DNA from: 54-19 sp038210655
Lineage (GTDB): Bacteria; Chloroflexota; Chloroflexia; Chloroheliales; Chloroheliaceae
Assembly: GCA_038210655.1 (NCBI GenBank)
Contig: JBBQWM010000015.1
Coordinates: 62,001-126,000, forward strand
Length of the DNA: 64,000 nucleotides
Reading direction: 5' to 3'
How positions within the stretch are numbered: position 1 is the first letter of the stretch; the number at the start of each line of letters is the position of its first letter. Below are positions 1 to 9,839 of the stretch, one piece after another. Position numbers and translations under genes: made by a program. The notes beneath the pieces are model-generated. The model was not told where the DNA came from and did not search any database. It saw only the letters and a list, made by a program, of their open reading frames with translations.

Positions 1-2484
1 CAGGGCCGGTTTGTAATCACCTTTGATCGCCAGGGCGCGGTTATAGCTATCGCGGGCTTTGGCGAAATCATTGAGCTTGGCGTAGGTATCGGCTAGATTG
101 GTCAAATAGACGTAACTCTTACTAAAATTCTTGACGGCGGCGTTGTAAGCATCCAAAGACTCTTTGTACTTACCCTGATCGTAAAGTGCATCACCCAGCG
201 CGTTTTGAGCAAAAGCACTGGTCGGTTCGAGTTGGACGGCTTTACGGGCATAAGTCTCCGCCTCGCTATAGCGTTTCAGGTTAATCAGGGCTGCCGCAGC
301 GTGGGCCGGGAAACTCGAATCTTTAGGATTAAGATCGGCGGCTTTTTTAGCGGTATCAAAAGCCTCATCGTTTTTATCCTGGTTGCGTAGCGCAATGCTC
401 AAGGCTCGATAAGCAAAAGCATAATTATTATCGAGTTTGACCGCCTTGCGAGCTTCGGTCTCGGCTTCCTGGTACTTTGATTGCGAATTAAGCGCGACAG
501 CCACGTTGGTCTGAAAGACTGCCGAAGAGCTATTCTGGGAAGCGGCAGTCCGAAACTCCTTTTCAGCTTCGGGATATTTATTCTGCTCGAAAAGGGCGCG
601 ACCGAGCGCGTTATGATTATCCGGCTCACCCGAATTGAGTTCTATGGCCTTTTTAGCGGCAGCTTCCGCCTCACCATAGCGGCTTTGTTCGTAGAGCGCG
701 TTTGATAAATAGCGTTGATAAAGCGATTCGCCTGGTTTGAGGCGGATCGCTTCCCGGAAATTCTTTTCAGCCTCAGCATTGCGGTCAGTCTGATAATAAA
801 ATAGACCCAACAAATATTGATAATAAGCATCGGTCGGTTGCAATTCAACCGCCTTTTTAGCCGGAGCTTCCATGTCGGCATACTGGTCAAGATTATAGTA
901 AGAACGGGCCAAGAACTCATAATAAGTCACGACGGTTGGGTCGAGCTTGATAGCGGCCTTATATTTCTCGGCAGCATCTTTGTAATTACGCTGGTTGAAA
1001 AGAGCATCCCCATCTTTGGCAAGTTGAAGGGCCTGTTCTACCGGCTTGACGCTAGGGGCCACCGTTGGAGTCGGCGGGGCTATCGTTGGGGTCGGTGCAG
1101 TGGTCGCGGTGGCGGCGCGGGTGGCAGCCGGAACCGGCGTATTGGTTGGGACAGGCGTAATAGTCGGCAAAGCAGCGATAGCCTGGGCGGTGGCGGTCGC
1201 GTTCTTTTCGGTCGAATTGCCGGTCGCCAACAAAGCTATTATCGCAATTGCGGCTATTACCAAAATTGCCGCTACTCCACCCAAAACCATCGGCAGAGAC
1301 GAACTTTTTTTAGGGGCAGTAACGTAAGGCGCAGGCGTATAGGGAGTAGGTTGCCCGGTCGGTCGGGAAGGGATCAAAGGAGTAGAGGCTATGGTTGGGG
1401 CCGGCCCACTGATATTAGGATTAGTCGCACCCCGATACAAATAACCCTGGTTGCGGTAACTTTGATAGCGCCGGGCAACCTCTTGCTCCTGCGGGAACTG
1501 CCTTTGCAACTCTTCCAACCGATCAAAGGCTTCCTGATAACGGCCCTGGTTTTCTAGCTGCCCAATATGCGTCAGTTGGGTATTGAGAAATGGCACCGAC
1601 CCGGTCGTAATCGGCATGGTCTCGGCGTGGGCCGAGGAAGGCGAACTGACCTGCTTGATCGCCGCCCCAAAAGCCTGGGTCATTTCGGCAGCAATCGCGT
1701 AACGGTCTTCTTTGCGTTTTGCCATCGCCTTGCTGACGACATGTTGGATCGCCGGGGCGAAATTTGGGTTGGTCTGGCGTACATCCGGCACTGGCTTTTG
1801 GATATGGGCCATCACAACCGAGATCGGCGTATCACCCTTGAACGGCACCCGACCGGTCAGCATTTCGTACAGCACGACCCCTAGCGAATAAATATCGCTC
1901 CGTCGGTCAAGGTCTTCGCCCATGGCCTGTTCAGGACTCATATAGTCGGGCGTACCGACCCCCTGATTGACCGCAGTCAGGGCCGTATCGCTGGTAATAC
2001 TCTTGGCGATCCCAAAGTCGCCCAGGGCGACCCGCTTGCCTTCTTCCAGAAATATATTGGTCGGCTTAATATCGCGGTGAACGATGTGAGATTTATCAAA
2101 GGCGTAATCGAGGGCCGAGCCAGTCTGCCGCAAAATATCGGCAATCTCGTCCAGGGTGAGCGGGCCTTGCAACAGCCTGTCGCGCAAGGTTTGGCCCCCC
2201 TCGATCAATTCAGTCACGATATAGGAGTCACCGTTCGGCACTTCTTCGTAATCGAAAACGGTTACGATATTGGGGTGCTTGAGGTCGGAAGCCAATTCCG
2301 CTTCGCGCCGAAAACGTTCAAGCGCTCCTGGCGTAGCGGTAAACTCGGCCTTGATAATTTTCACTGCCACGTAACGGCGTAGCGGCGGTTTGAAAGCTTT
2401 GTAAACCGACCCCATTCCGCCTTTACCCAACAAACCCACCACCTGATAAGGCCCAATATGTTCCGGCAGCGTCTCTGTAGCCAT
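1..2484 (-). CDS. Ser/Thr protein kinase with transmembrane segment and TPR repeats (3' end cut by window edge)
   Basis: The frame reads from ATG at 2484 to the window edge without a stop, giving 828 codons. Residues 12-275 are a Hanks-type kinase domain: glycine loop GKGGMGSVY, Lys42 in VAVK, HRDIKPTN with Asp138, GDFG at 155-158, SPE at 183-185. A Pro/Thr-rich linker with one transmembrane helix near residues 398-420 follows. From about residue 480 to the edge, tandem 34-residue TPR-like units follow (ALFNQRNYKDAAEKYKAAI and similar), probably extracellular. By family knowledge this is a PknB-type receptor kinase that phosphorylates Ser/Thr on cytoplasmic targets, with TPRs as sensor or scaffold. 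All essential catalytic motifs are present. The gene is alone on its strand, and nothing nearby identifies a substrate. Confidence 0.93.
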   Translation of the reverse strand, partial: MATETLPEHIGPYQVVGLLGKGGMGSVYKAFKPPLRRYVAVKIIKAEFTATPGALERFRREAELASDLKHPNIVTVFDYEEVPNGDSYIVTELIEGGQTLRDRLLQGPLTLDEIADILRQTGSALDYAFDKSHIVHRDIKPTNIFLEEGKRVALGDFGIAKSITSDTALTAVNQGVGTPDYMSPEQAMGEDLDRRSDIYSLGVVLYEMLTGRVPFKGDTPISVVMAHIQKPVPDVRQTNPNFAPAIQHVVSKAMAKRKEDRYAIAAEMTQAFGAAIKQVSSPSSAHAETMPITTGSVPFLNTQLTHIGQLENQGRYQEAFDRLEELQRQFPQEQEVARRYQSYRNQGYLYRGATNPNISGPAPTIASTPLIPSRPTGQPTPYTPAPYVTAPKKSSSLPMVLGGVAAILVIAAIAIIALLATGNSTEKNATATAQAIAALPTITPVPTNTPVPAATRAATATTAPTPTIAPPTPTVAPSVKPVEQALQLAKDGDALFNQRNYKDAAEKYKAAIKLDPTVVTYYEFLARSYYNLDQYADMEAPAKKAVELQPTDAYYQYLLGLFYYQTDRNAEAEKNFREAIRLKPGESLYQRYLSNALYEQSRYGEAEAAAKKAIELNSGEPDNHNALGRALFEQNKYPEAEKEFRTAASQNSSSAVFQTNVAVALNSQSKYQEAETEARKAVKLDNNYAFAYRALSIALRNQDKNDEAFDTAKKAADLNPKDSSFPAHAAAALINLKRYSEAETYARKAVQLEPTSAFAQNALGDALYDQGKYKESLDAYNAAVKNFSKSYVYLTNLADTYAKLNDFAKARDSYNRALAIKGDYKPAL

Positions 2485-2707
2485 AATCCTATCTGCTCCG
2501 TCTTTCCCGCTGATAATAATTAACCAACAATTCCTAAACTTTTTATTTTTAAATCACTTGAGCCAGGTCAGGCTCAAATGAATCGCTCGCATGAGGTATG
2601 TTTAACTGATCGTCAAAACAACCTCGCCTTTATATACGCAAAAAAAGGCCGCTTCATTACAAAATTTTACCATAATTATTTTTGATTGGCTATGACAAAT
2701 TACACAA

Positions 2708-4876
2708 TCAGGGCAGGCGGTAGAGGGCCGCTTGTTCGATTTCGACCGAAACCAGACCAGGAGGTACTTCAAGCTGGATTTCGCTTACCTTATCCTTATA
2801 AAGGAATGGACTCATGTCGAGCGGTCTGATCCGATAGGTGTGGCTACGCCCATCGCTCTGGATCACCAGGGGGGCGCTGGTGCGTTCGGCGCTGCCACCG
2901 GAAGTCTCGACCAGCCAATGAACCACGATTTGAACCGTCCCGGTCGAAGGGTTCAGCGGGGTCGCCCGTAGCTTGATCTCAAAATTGGAAAGCCCAGGAG
3001 CCGATAGCTGAAAAACCGGCGGTCGGAACGTCCCGCCTTCCGGCAAACTGAACCTGAGCGTCTGCTCGGTCGGGCTAAGGTTGCCTTTGCCGTTTACGAT
3101 AGCCCAGGCTGCTTGGCCGGTGGCTTGAAGCGGTTTCCAATCGATATAAAGCTGTTCTTTTTTATCCTTAATAAAATCGTTACGCTGCTTGAAAAACTCG
3201 ATCAAATCGGGGCGGGCGACCAGCCGTCCGTTCCCATCAACTTGATACTGATACTCGAACAGGTGGCCTTGCAAGAGGTGTTGCTCGATAATCGGGAAAT
3301 TTGGTACCGACTCACCCACCAGAGTCGGGTTGTTATAAACTATTTGAATAGCCTCCGGGAAGCCGGTATTAAAGATCGAAGCTTCTTCGTTGGCACGCGG
3401 TAATCCAGCAGCATAGATATAAGAATAGTTCACCAAGTCGGGCAAACTCTCGCGCAGCTGGGCTAAAATTGAGCGGGTAGTCTGGCTTGATTGCAACCAG
3501 CGACTCTGGTGTAACGTTACCTCTGGCAAAGCTAACCCTAACCAGACTAGCGCCAACAGCAATTTTAGACCGCTCGTGATTGGTGACTGCTGAATTTTCT
3601 CTAGGAGTGTCCGCCCCTCAAAAAACTTACCAGTCCGTAACGACTTCAAGCCAAACTCGCCCAAAGGAGCCAGCAGTGTAGCAAGCAAAATCGCTAATCC
3701 AACGCTCGAAAGGTAGACAAACCGCACGCTAGGTGAGGTCGTGATAGTCGGTAGCAAAAAGAGGATAATCCAACCAAAGCCGAATAGTAACGTGCGGGTA
3801 AACCGAAAAGCTAACTCCGAGGTGGTTGTGCCTGCCTTCTCCCTCGCTTGCTGCCTTTCCCACCAAAGCAAGCCAACCAACAATCCAAGTGCCAAAGCCA
3901 GCAATCCAAACCGAAAAAGGGTCCGTTCGAGGTTCAACGGACTGAGCAGCCAGCGTCCATAGGACTCGATGAAAAGGTTTAGCGGAACGAGTTTATCGGT
4001 GGAACTACCTTCATAGCCGCCAAGACCACCGAGCAAAACCAACCGCAACCCCAAAAACAGTCCTAGCAAAACCCAAAATGGTAACTGCCAGACTGCCAAC
4101 CGCCCAATCTGCCGCAGCCAACCATCCGATCTGCGCCACTTTGCCAGGGTTGCCCGCGAGTAGGGTGCGAAAACCACCTCGTAAAGCAAAGGCACTACAA
4201 AAAACCCGGCTGCCGATTCTTTGCTCAACATTGCCAGAGCAAAACAGGTCAGCGCCAAGCCGTAGTTGACCAGCACTTGTCCCCTGCTGCTTGCTTGCCG
4301 AGCCTGAATATAGAAAATTAGTCCACTCAGACCGAAAAGGGCGGCCAGTAGATCAGTCTGAGCCGCGATCCAACTTACTGGTTCGGTATGGGATGGGTGC
4401 AGAGCGAAAAACAACCCAGCAGTTAAAGCTGGGATAAGTCTCTTAGTCAATCGCCATGTCAGGAGATACACCAGGGCGGCATTTGCGGCATACAGCAGTA
4501 CCCCCACTAGATGCCAACTACCGGCATTATCCCCAAACAAGTTATACTCGGCAGCCCAGAATAAGCGTGCCAGAGGCCGGTAAAACTTAACTCCCAGACC
4601 CCAATCCTGCCCAAAAAAGCTAAAATTGTCAGCGAAACTGGAATATTTAAAGTGTAACTGGTTGAGGAAAATAAAATCGTCCGCGACAAAAGTATACTCG
4701 ATAGTACCGAGATAGAGCAGAAAAGTAAGGAGCGCCACCAATGCCAGGCCCAAGTAGAAAAATAGCCCGGTTCGGCCTTGTGGCTCGCGCGTTTCGGCTT
4801 GTACATTTTCAACGCCGGGAACTAGCAGGGGGCCGACTGATTTACTTTGCCAACCTTCCAAATTGGGACGCGACAC
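2708..4876 (-). CDS. GT-C family polytopic membrane glycosyltransferase
   Basis: A 722-residue protein with about ten or more hydrophobic helices in residues 30-470 and a soluble C-terminal domain of about 250 residues. The first extracellular loop carries the acidic motif VADDFIFLNQ, and a later segment reads FALHPSHTEPVSWIAAQTD. Both are typical of the GT-C superfamily, especially the TMTC/PMT-like branch, which uses polyprenyl-phosphate sugars on the outer membrane face. The C-terminal part (about 560-722) looks beta-rich and may bind glycans; this is inferred. The start is GTG at 4876 behind a GAGGAG ribosome site. The donor sugar and acceptor cannot be read from sequence. It stands alone, with Uma2 copy 1 downstream of its promoter region and the kinase beyond its 3' end. 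Confidence 0.75.
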   Translation of the reverse strand: MSRPNLEGWQSKSVGPLLVPGVENVQAETREPQGRTGLFFYLGLALVALLTFLLYLGTIEYTFVADDFIFLNQLHFKYSSFADNFSFFGQDWGLGVKFYRPLARLFWAAEYNLFGDNAGSWHLVGVLLYAANAALVYLLTWRLTKRLIPALTAGLFFALHPSHTEPVSWIAAQTDLLAALFGLSGLIFYIQARQASSRGQVLVNYGLALTCFALAMLSKESAAGFFVVPLLYEVVFAPYSRATLAKWRRSDGWLRQIGRLAVWQLPFWVLLGLFLGLRLVLLGGLGGYEGSSTDKLVPLNLFIESYGRWLLSPLNLERTLFRFGLLALALGLLVGLLWWERQQAREKAGTTTSELAFRFTRTLLFGFGWIILFLLPTITTSPSVRFVYLSSVGLAILLATLLAPLGEFGLKSLRTGKFFEGRTLLEKIQQSPITSGLKLLLALVWLGLALPEVTLHQSRWLQSSQTTRSILAQLRESLPDLVNYSYIYAAGLPRANEEASIFNTGFPEAIQIVYNNPTLVGESVPNFPIIEQHLLQGHLFEYQYQVDGNGRLVARPDLIEFFKQRNDFIKDKKEQLYIDWKPLQATGQAAWAIVNGKGNLSPTEQTLRFSLPEGGTFRPPVFQLSAPGLSNFEIKLRATPLNPSTGTVQIVVHWLVETSGGSAERTSAPLVIQSDGRSHTYRIRPLDMSPFLYKDKVSEIQLEVPPGLVSVEIEQAALYRLP

Positions 4877-5005
4877 TCCTCTCCTCAGGTAAATCTACTC
4901 AAAAGCCTTTCGCAATTATTAGCTCGATTAAAGATAGCCACCTCAAAGGCTGTCAAGCTGTCGGACAAAGCTAAAACGGTGTGAAACTTTAGTCTGAATG
5001 CTTGC

Positions 5006-5944
5006 TTACTTATTTTCTAATTGGCGTAGCTTTGCGTCCATTTCTTCCACCTGCCGCTGCAAAAGCTCTTTAGCCTGTCGCTCAGCGGTCTCGCGTTGGA
5101 TTGCCGCTTCTTTAGCTTGCCGTTCTGTCGCCTCGCGTTGGATTGCCGCTTCTTTAGCTTGTCTCTCCGCTTCTTTAGCCTGCCGCTCGGCTGTTTCGCG
5201 CTGCATCGCTATTTCCTTAGCTTGTCGCTCGGCGGCCTCACGTTGCATTGCCGCTTCTTTGGCCTGACGTTCGATTTCTTTGGCCTGGTGAGCAGCCTCG
5301 GCATCGGTTAGCCGCTGGTTGCCCTCCCGATCAAACAGCCACGGCATTTTGTCGTCTGGGACCAGCCAGCTATCCAACTGCTCACTCCACATCCGACCTG
5401 CGCTGTCCGCTTTAAGCTGCTCGTATTTGCCCCCCACTAGTCGCCATCCGTACAAGCGTGGCTCTTTGTTCTTACGTAGCCTGCTGCGTGGGTCGTACAC
5501 AAAGTATTCCTTTACGCCCCACCGCTCGTACCGCTTCGGTTTCTCTTCCAGATCAGTTTTCATCGTTTTCTTCGACACGATCTCGAAGATGACCGCCGGT
5601 GGTGGCCCATCTACCCCCAATCGATAACCCCGCTCTTGCGGAATTTCTTCGTTCGTTTTCAACACAAACACATCGGGATAGAGCGGGGTTTCTTTTTTAT
5701 CGGGGGTTTCAAAGAAATTGACCTCGCGGTCGATTTGATAGCCTTCGAGATGGTAATGCCATTGCAGAGTCTGCTTGAGATAATCGACCACCTGGTTGTG
5801 TTTAGGGTTTGGCATATCGCCGCGCTCCTGGCGTAATTTGAGATAATTATTCTGGTCGTCGTAAAAGTAATCGATCTCGTCTTCCTCAGTTTGAGCGAGG
5901 CTGAGGGATTGAGTGTGTAGGACTGTATCAGGTTTGGCAGTCAT
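5006..5944 (-). CDS. Uma2 family (DUF820) endonuclease-like protein with coiled-coil tail, copy 1
   Basis: A 312-residue protein. Residues about 25-200 match the Uma2/DUF820 family, a PD-(D/E)XK-like fold: LYPDVFVLK, VIFEIVSKKT, a Lys-rich stretch and WGVKEYFVYDPR. The Asp of PDV, the Glu of FEIVS and a following Lys are the expected metal-site residues. From about residue 215 to the end the protein is a charged helix built from repeats of ERQAKE(A/V)AxQRE, surely a coiled coil. This is one of five related copies here. All five share a 13-nt leader, GAAAGGCAGGTAG, placed a few bases before the start codon, so the copies share their translation signal. The biological role of the Uma2 family is not established. 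Nuclease activity is inferred from the fold only. Confidence 0.85.
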   Translation of the reverse strand: MTAKPDTVLHTQSLSLAQTEEDEIDYFYDDQNNYLKLRQERGDMPNPKHNQVVDYLKQTLQWHYHLEGYQIDREVNFFETPDKKETPLYPDVFVLKTNEEIPQERGYRLGVDGPPPAVIFEIVSKKTMKTDLEEKPKRYERWGVKEYFVYDPRSRLRKNKEPRLYGWRLVGGKYEQLKADSAGRMWSEQLDSWLVPDDKMPWLFDREGNQRLTDAEAAHQAKEIERQAKEAAMQREAAERQAKEIAMQRETAERQAKEAERQAKEAAIQREATERQAKEAAIQRETAERQAKELLQRQVEEMDAKLRQLENK

Positions 5945-6113
5945 AATGCTACCTGCCTTTCGTTAAGTGAAAACAAAAATAAAATAATTACGGCTGATCG
6001 TCGGCCCTATTATAACCTATTCGGGCAACGGTTACATGATGACGGGTTGAGGGGCTTAGAGTATAATTAAGGTTAATTGTATAAGGTTTTCTAATAAATT
6101 AAAGGTATCGCCT

Positions 6114-7661
6114 ATGTTTGAAACAAATCGAGCGTTGCTTGCCGGGTCGCGCCGCCTGGGAGCTTTTGTGATAATTGTCCTGCTGGGAACCCTACTGACA
6201 GGCTGCCAGACCTATGATGGCTACCCGACCACCACGCCGGAGCCAACTGTAGCGCCGACGGTAACGACTGCCCCGGCCCCAACCGCCCGCCCGGTTCTGG
6301 CTTCTCCACCAACCGCTACGCCCCGTCCGCCTTTGCCTGCTACACCGGGCGGAGTGCAGTTGCAAAAATCCGCTATTTTGAAAGAGGGTTTTGATGCGTT
6401 GTTGAACAACTATTTTAATCGGCTCGATAGCGCCGACTTGTATGAGGTCGGTTTGCGATCAATCGAAAACGGACTTCAGCGGGCCGGAATACAAAACGCC
6501 AGCGTCCCGCTCCCCCAATTTGGCACGCAGGCCGATGCTAACTGGAATGCCTTTTTGCAAGCTTTTACCATCGCGGTGGATAAGTATAAAGCTCAGGCTA
6601 CCGAAGAAGACCTGGCTCAGGTAGCCCTTTTGGGGGCGGCTAATTCCTTGCAAGACTGTCAGACCAGTTATGTCCCATCCAGTCAGGCCGAAAGCTTCAT
6701 GAATTTGAGGTTAGGTCAGTATAGTACGGTCGGGGTAGGTCTTAATTTGCAAACCGGACAGCTTACCAATGGTCGGAACGCCCATTTCGTTTTGCGGGTA
6801 ACACCTAGTGGCCCTGCCGAAAAAGCCGGTCTCAAGCTTGGCGACCAATTAACCAGTGTAGATGGGCAGGATATTGGTACCAAAAGCTCAACCGAAGTAG
6901 TGGCGCTTTTGCGTGGAACTAATGCGGTTGCCGGAAGTAAAGTACTGGTAACGTTTCGCCGCCCGAATACCAGCCAGGATCAGGCGGTTGACCTCGTGCG
7001 AGGCCCAATCCAACAAATTCTAATGGAGCGCAAAACGCTGCCCGATAACATCGGTTATCTGCGGTTCAACATTTTCCCGCTAATGGATCAAAAAGAACTC
7101 GAAACCCGCACCAAAACCCTCGATACATGGCTTGCCGATTTCGATAAAGCCAATGTAAGCGGTCTAGTGCTGGACTTGCGCGGCAATAGTATCGGCAGCA
7201 TCGGGGTCGTTCAGGCTTTTTTAAGCCGCTTTATCACCGGCGACTCGCTCGTTATATTATCGGGCGGACGGGCAGGCCAAAATAATACCGCCCGTCAGTA
7301 TGGGGCTTTCCCAATGCCAAGCGTCGAAGGTATCAAAGCCACCGACAAACCTTTGGTAGTGCTGGTCGATGGCGGAACCACTGCCGAAGCCGAAATCTTC
7401 GCCTATGCCATCCAGCGCGGCAAGCGTGGTACTATCGTCGGGCAGGCGACCGCCGGATGTCTGAATGCTTCCAGTCCGCTGTTGCTCAAAGACCAGTCGG
7501 TCATGAATATTACGGCTTACCGAGTAATTTCGGATCAGCAAAAGCCGGATAGCATCGTGGAAAACGTCCAGCCCCAGGAAAACGCCGCTATTGATTTGCA
7601 ACAACTCAGCCAGGGCAAAGACAGCCAGCTTGACGCAGCAGTCAAAGTTTTGAAAAAATAA
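6114..7661 (+). CDS. S41 (C-terminal processing) peptidase-like lipoprotein, catalytic residues missing
   Basis: A 515-residue protein. The signal peptide ends in the lipobox LLTGC, followed by a Thr/Pro-rich linker, so it is an extracellular lipoprotein. A helical region is followed by a PDZ domain (STVGVGLNL...KAGLKLGDQLTSVDGQDI, about 200-290) and the S41 core (LRFNIF, LVLDLRGN, PLVVLVDGGTTAEAEI, IVGQATAGCL). In active CtpA-type enzymes a Ser and a Lys 25 residues apart form the dyad, in GxASASE and FGKG contexts. Aligned positions here are Ala424 and Cys449, so the classical dyad is absent. It may bind C-terminal peptides through the PDZ without cutting them. The next gene, an M24 peptidase, begins 21 nt after the stop and is likely co-transcribed. 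Confidence 0.85.
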   Translation: MFETNRALLAGSRRLGAFVIIVLLGTLLTGCQTYDGYPTTTPEPTVAPTVTTAPAPTARPVLASPPTATPRPPLPATPGGVQLQKSAILKEGFDALLNNYFNRLDSADLYEVGLRSIENGLQRAGIQNASVPLPQFGTQADANWNAFLQAFTIAVDKYKAQATEEDLAQVALLGAANSLQDCQTSYVPSSQAESFMNLRLGQYSTVGVGLNLQTGQLTNGRNAHFVLRVTPSGPAEKAGLKLGDQLTSVDGQDIGTKSSTEVVALLRGTNAVAGSKVLVTFRRPNTSQDQAVDLVRGPIQQILMERKTLPDNIGYLRFNIFPLMDQKELETRTKTLDTWLADFDKANVSGLVLDLRGNSIGSIGVVQAFLSRFITGDSLVILSGGRAGQNNTARQYGAFPMPSVEGIKATDKPLVVLVDGGTTAEAEIFAYAIQRGKRGTIVGQATAGCLNASSPLLLKDQSVMNITAYRVISDQQKPDSIVENVQPQENAAIDLQQLSQGKDSQLDAAVKVLKK

Positions 7662-7681
7662 TTATTAGCCAGGAGGAAGAA

Positions 7682-8803
7682 ATGAGCGCAACCGCCATTG
7701 ATACAAGTCTTTTTCAGGAACGCTGCCAAAAAGCCCAGCAGGTGATGATGGAGCAGAATTTGGATTACCTCTTTATCGGGCCGGGAGCCGATTTGCACTA
7801 TCTGATCGGCACGCCGGGCATGGAAAACGAACGCATGATGCTTTTCGTGCTACCCCAGCAGGGCGACCCGGTTATGATCGTTCCGGCCCTCGAAAAGCTG
7901 ACAACCAGCAAATATGCCACTTTCTTTGAGATGCTGGACTGGCGCGACGACGAAGGGCCACAAGTCCGCCTCAAACAATTGCTAGGCAAAGCAGGCCAGA
8001 CCCGCAATGCGGTTGGCGACCACCTCTGGAGTATGTTTCTTTTGGAGCTAGAAGCGATCTTGCCGGATGCAAATTGGATTACCGCCGGGCAGGTGCTTAA
8101 AAAGCTGCGTATTACCAAATCAGCCGAGGAAGTCCAATTGTTGAAAGACGCGGCGATTATAGCCGATAAAGCTTTTAGCGAACTGGTCACGCTTCAGTTT
8201 AGCGGACGAGCCGAACGCGATGTAATGGGTGAGATCAACCGACTGCTGCTCAAGTATGGACAGGAGCAGATGTATTTTGGGATCGTCGGGAGCGGCCCGA
8301 ACGGAGCGCAGCCTCACCACCATACCGGCGAACGGGTGATCCAACCGGGTGATATGATCGTGCTGGATTTTGGTGGCGGCTACCGGGGCTATTGCAGCGA
8401 TATGACCCGGACGGTGCTGGTTGAGGGTGGAACGCCCGACCCGGATTACCAAAAGGTGTACGACATCGTGAACGAGGCTCGCGCTGCGGCCCATCATCAG
8501 GCTCGGCCTGGTGTCACTTGCGAATCGGTCGATGCGGCGGCCCGGAAGGTCATCACCGAGGCGGGCTATGGCGAATATTTCGTGCATCGCACCGGGCATG
8601 GCATTGGGATGGAAGTTCACGAAGAACCCTATATCGTCGGTGGTAACGCTCTGATTTTAGAGCCAGGTATGGCCTTTAGCATCGAGCCGGGTATTTATTT
8701 GCCGGGTCGCTTTGGGGTTCGGATCGAGGACATTGCCGTCGTCACCGAAAGTGGTGAGGAAAATATCAACCTTAGCACCCACGAACTGGTGCGGGTGAGA
8801 TAA
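7682..8803 (+). CDS. M24 family Xaa-Pro aminopeptidase/dipeptidase
   Basis: A 373-residue cytoplasmic metallopeptidase. An N-terminal creatinase-like domain (about 1-135) precedes the pita-bread catalytic domain. The five expected metal ligands are visible: Asp in VLDFGGGY, Asp in YCSDMTRTV, His in HRTGHGIGMEVHE, Glu in SIEPGIY and Glu in VRIEDIAV. The family removes or splits residues next to proline and works with two Mn or Co ions. The start ATG at 7682 has a strong AGGAGG site. It lies 21 nt after the S41-like gene, suggesting co-transcription of two peptidase-type proteins. A second M24 enzyme is at 48378-49529 in a different context. Sequence does not separate PepP from PepQ specificity. 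Confidence 0.9.
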   Translation: MSATAIDTSLFQERCQKAQQVMMEQNLDYLFIGPGADLHYLIGTPGMENERMMLFVLPQQGDPVMIVPALEKLTTSKYATFFEMLDWRDDEGPQVRLKQLLGKAGQTRNAVGDHLWSMFLLELEAILPDANWITAGQVLKKLRITKSAEEVQLLKDAAIIADKAFSELVTLQFSGRAERDVMGEINRLLLKYGQEQMYFGIVGSGPNGAQPHHHTGERVIQPGDMIVLDFGGGYRGYCSDMTRTVLVEGGTPDPDYQKVYDIVNEARAAAHHQARPGVTCESVDAAARKVITEAGYGEYFVHRTGHGIGMEVHEEPYIVGGNALILEPGMAFSIEPGIYLPGRFGVRIEDIAVVTESGEENINLSTHELVRVR

Positions 8804-8843
8804 TAGTGCAACCAAACTATTACGGAGAAAGGCAGGTAGCATT

Positions 8844-9731
8844 ATGACTGCCCGGACCAATCTGGAAATGCAGATCGATCAGCTAATCCTGGAGCAGGCT
8901 GAACAAGCTGAACCGCCCCGCCATTTTTATGATGTTGAAGAGAACTTTTGGCAATTACGTGAGGAGCTTGGTGATATGCCTGACCCTACCCATAACTTGT
9001 TGGTCGATTACCTGCTCCAAATCTTGCGCTTCTTTTACCGACTAAACCGCTTTGTGATCGAGCGCGAGATAAAGATTTACGGCACTGGGCAGTACAAAGA
9101 AAAGCCGCTCTACCCCGATGTATTCGTATTAAAAACTCGCGAGGAGTTAAGCGAAGGGAGCTATCAAATCGGGGCAGATGGGCCAGCGCCCGAAGTAGTG
9201 ATCGAGGTGATCTCGAAGAACAAGCCTTCCAACGATTTGATAAAGAAGCCGCCACGTTACGAAGCGTGGGGGATTGCGGAGTACTTCGCCTACGACCCTA
9301 GAGAGCGCAAGATTGAAAGCCACGCACCACGCTTGTACGGCTGGCGGTTGGTGGAGGGCAAGTACGAACAGCTAGAAGCGGACAGTGCCGGACGGATGTG
9401 GAGTGAGCAGTTGGATAGTTGGCTTGTTCCAGACGGGGAGATGCTAAGGCTGTTTGACCGGGATGGCAACCAGAGGCTAACTGATGCCGAGGCTGCCCAC
9501 CAAGCCAAAGAAATCGAGCGTCAGGCTAAGGAAGTCGAGCGTCAGGCTAAGGAAGTCGAGCGTCGCGATAAAGAAGTGGCCTTGCAGCAATTAGAAATCG
9601 AGCGTCAGGCTAAAGAAGTTGCTCTACAACGTGAAGCGACCGAACGCCAGGCCAAAGAAGCTTTGCAGCGTGAGATTGAGCAGATGGGCGAGAAACTCCG
9701 TCGGTTGGAAGAAAAGCAGGATAAATCGTAG
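8844..9731 (+). CDS. Uma2 family (DUF820) protein with coiled-coil tail, copy 2
   Basis: A 295-residue protein, nearly identical to copies 3 and 4 through the Uma2 core (LYPDVFVLKTREEL, VVIEVISKNKPSNDL, WGIAEYFAYDPRERK). The tail from about residue 212 is a coiled coil made of ERQAKEVERQAKEVERRDKEVA units. At DNA level a 21-bp unit is duplicated around 9529-9570, so tails appear to grow and shrink by tandem duplication. The shared GAAAGGCAGGTAG leader precedes the ATG. The gene sits 40 nt after the M24 peptidase gene and may be read from its promoter. Function unknown beyond the PD-(D/E)XK-like fold. Confidence 0.85.
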   Translation: MTARTNLEMQIDQLILEQAEQAEPPRHFYDVEENFWQLREELGDMPDPTHNLLVDYLLQILRFFYRLNRFVIEREIKIYGTGQYKEKPLYPDVFVLKTREELSEGSYQIGADGPAPEVVIEVISKNKPSNDLIKKPPRYEAWGIAEYFAYDPRERKIESHAPRLYGWRLVEGKYEQLEADSAGRMWSEQLDSWLVPDGEMLRLFDRDGNQRLTDAEAAHQAKEIERQAKEVERQAKEVERRDKEVALQQLEIERQAKEVALQREATERQAKEALQREIEQMGEKLRRLEEKQDKS

Positions 9732-9839
9732 CTTTGTGTGCAGGGTAATACAGTCATAAGCAGTAAAATCGTCCGGCTGTCCTGGGGTAGACAGCCCAAA
9801 AATTGGTTTCGGATGTTGGTTGATAGGAAAGGAAACAAT

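Noticed and set aside
817..1557. A 246-codon plus-strand frame with Arg/Gly-rich product
   Set aside because: It lies wholly antisense to the TPR/linker part of the kinase gene, has no ribosome site and a low-complexity product mirrored from Pro/Thr codons.
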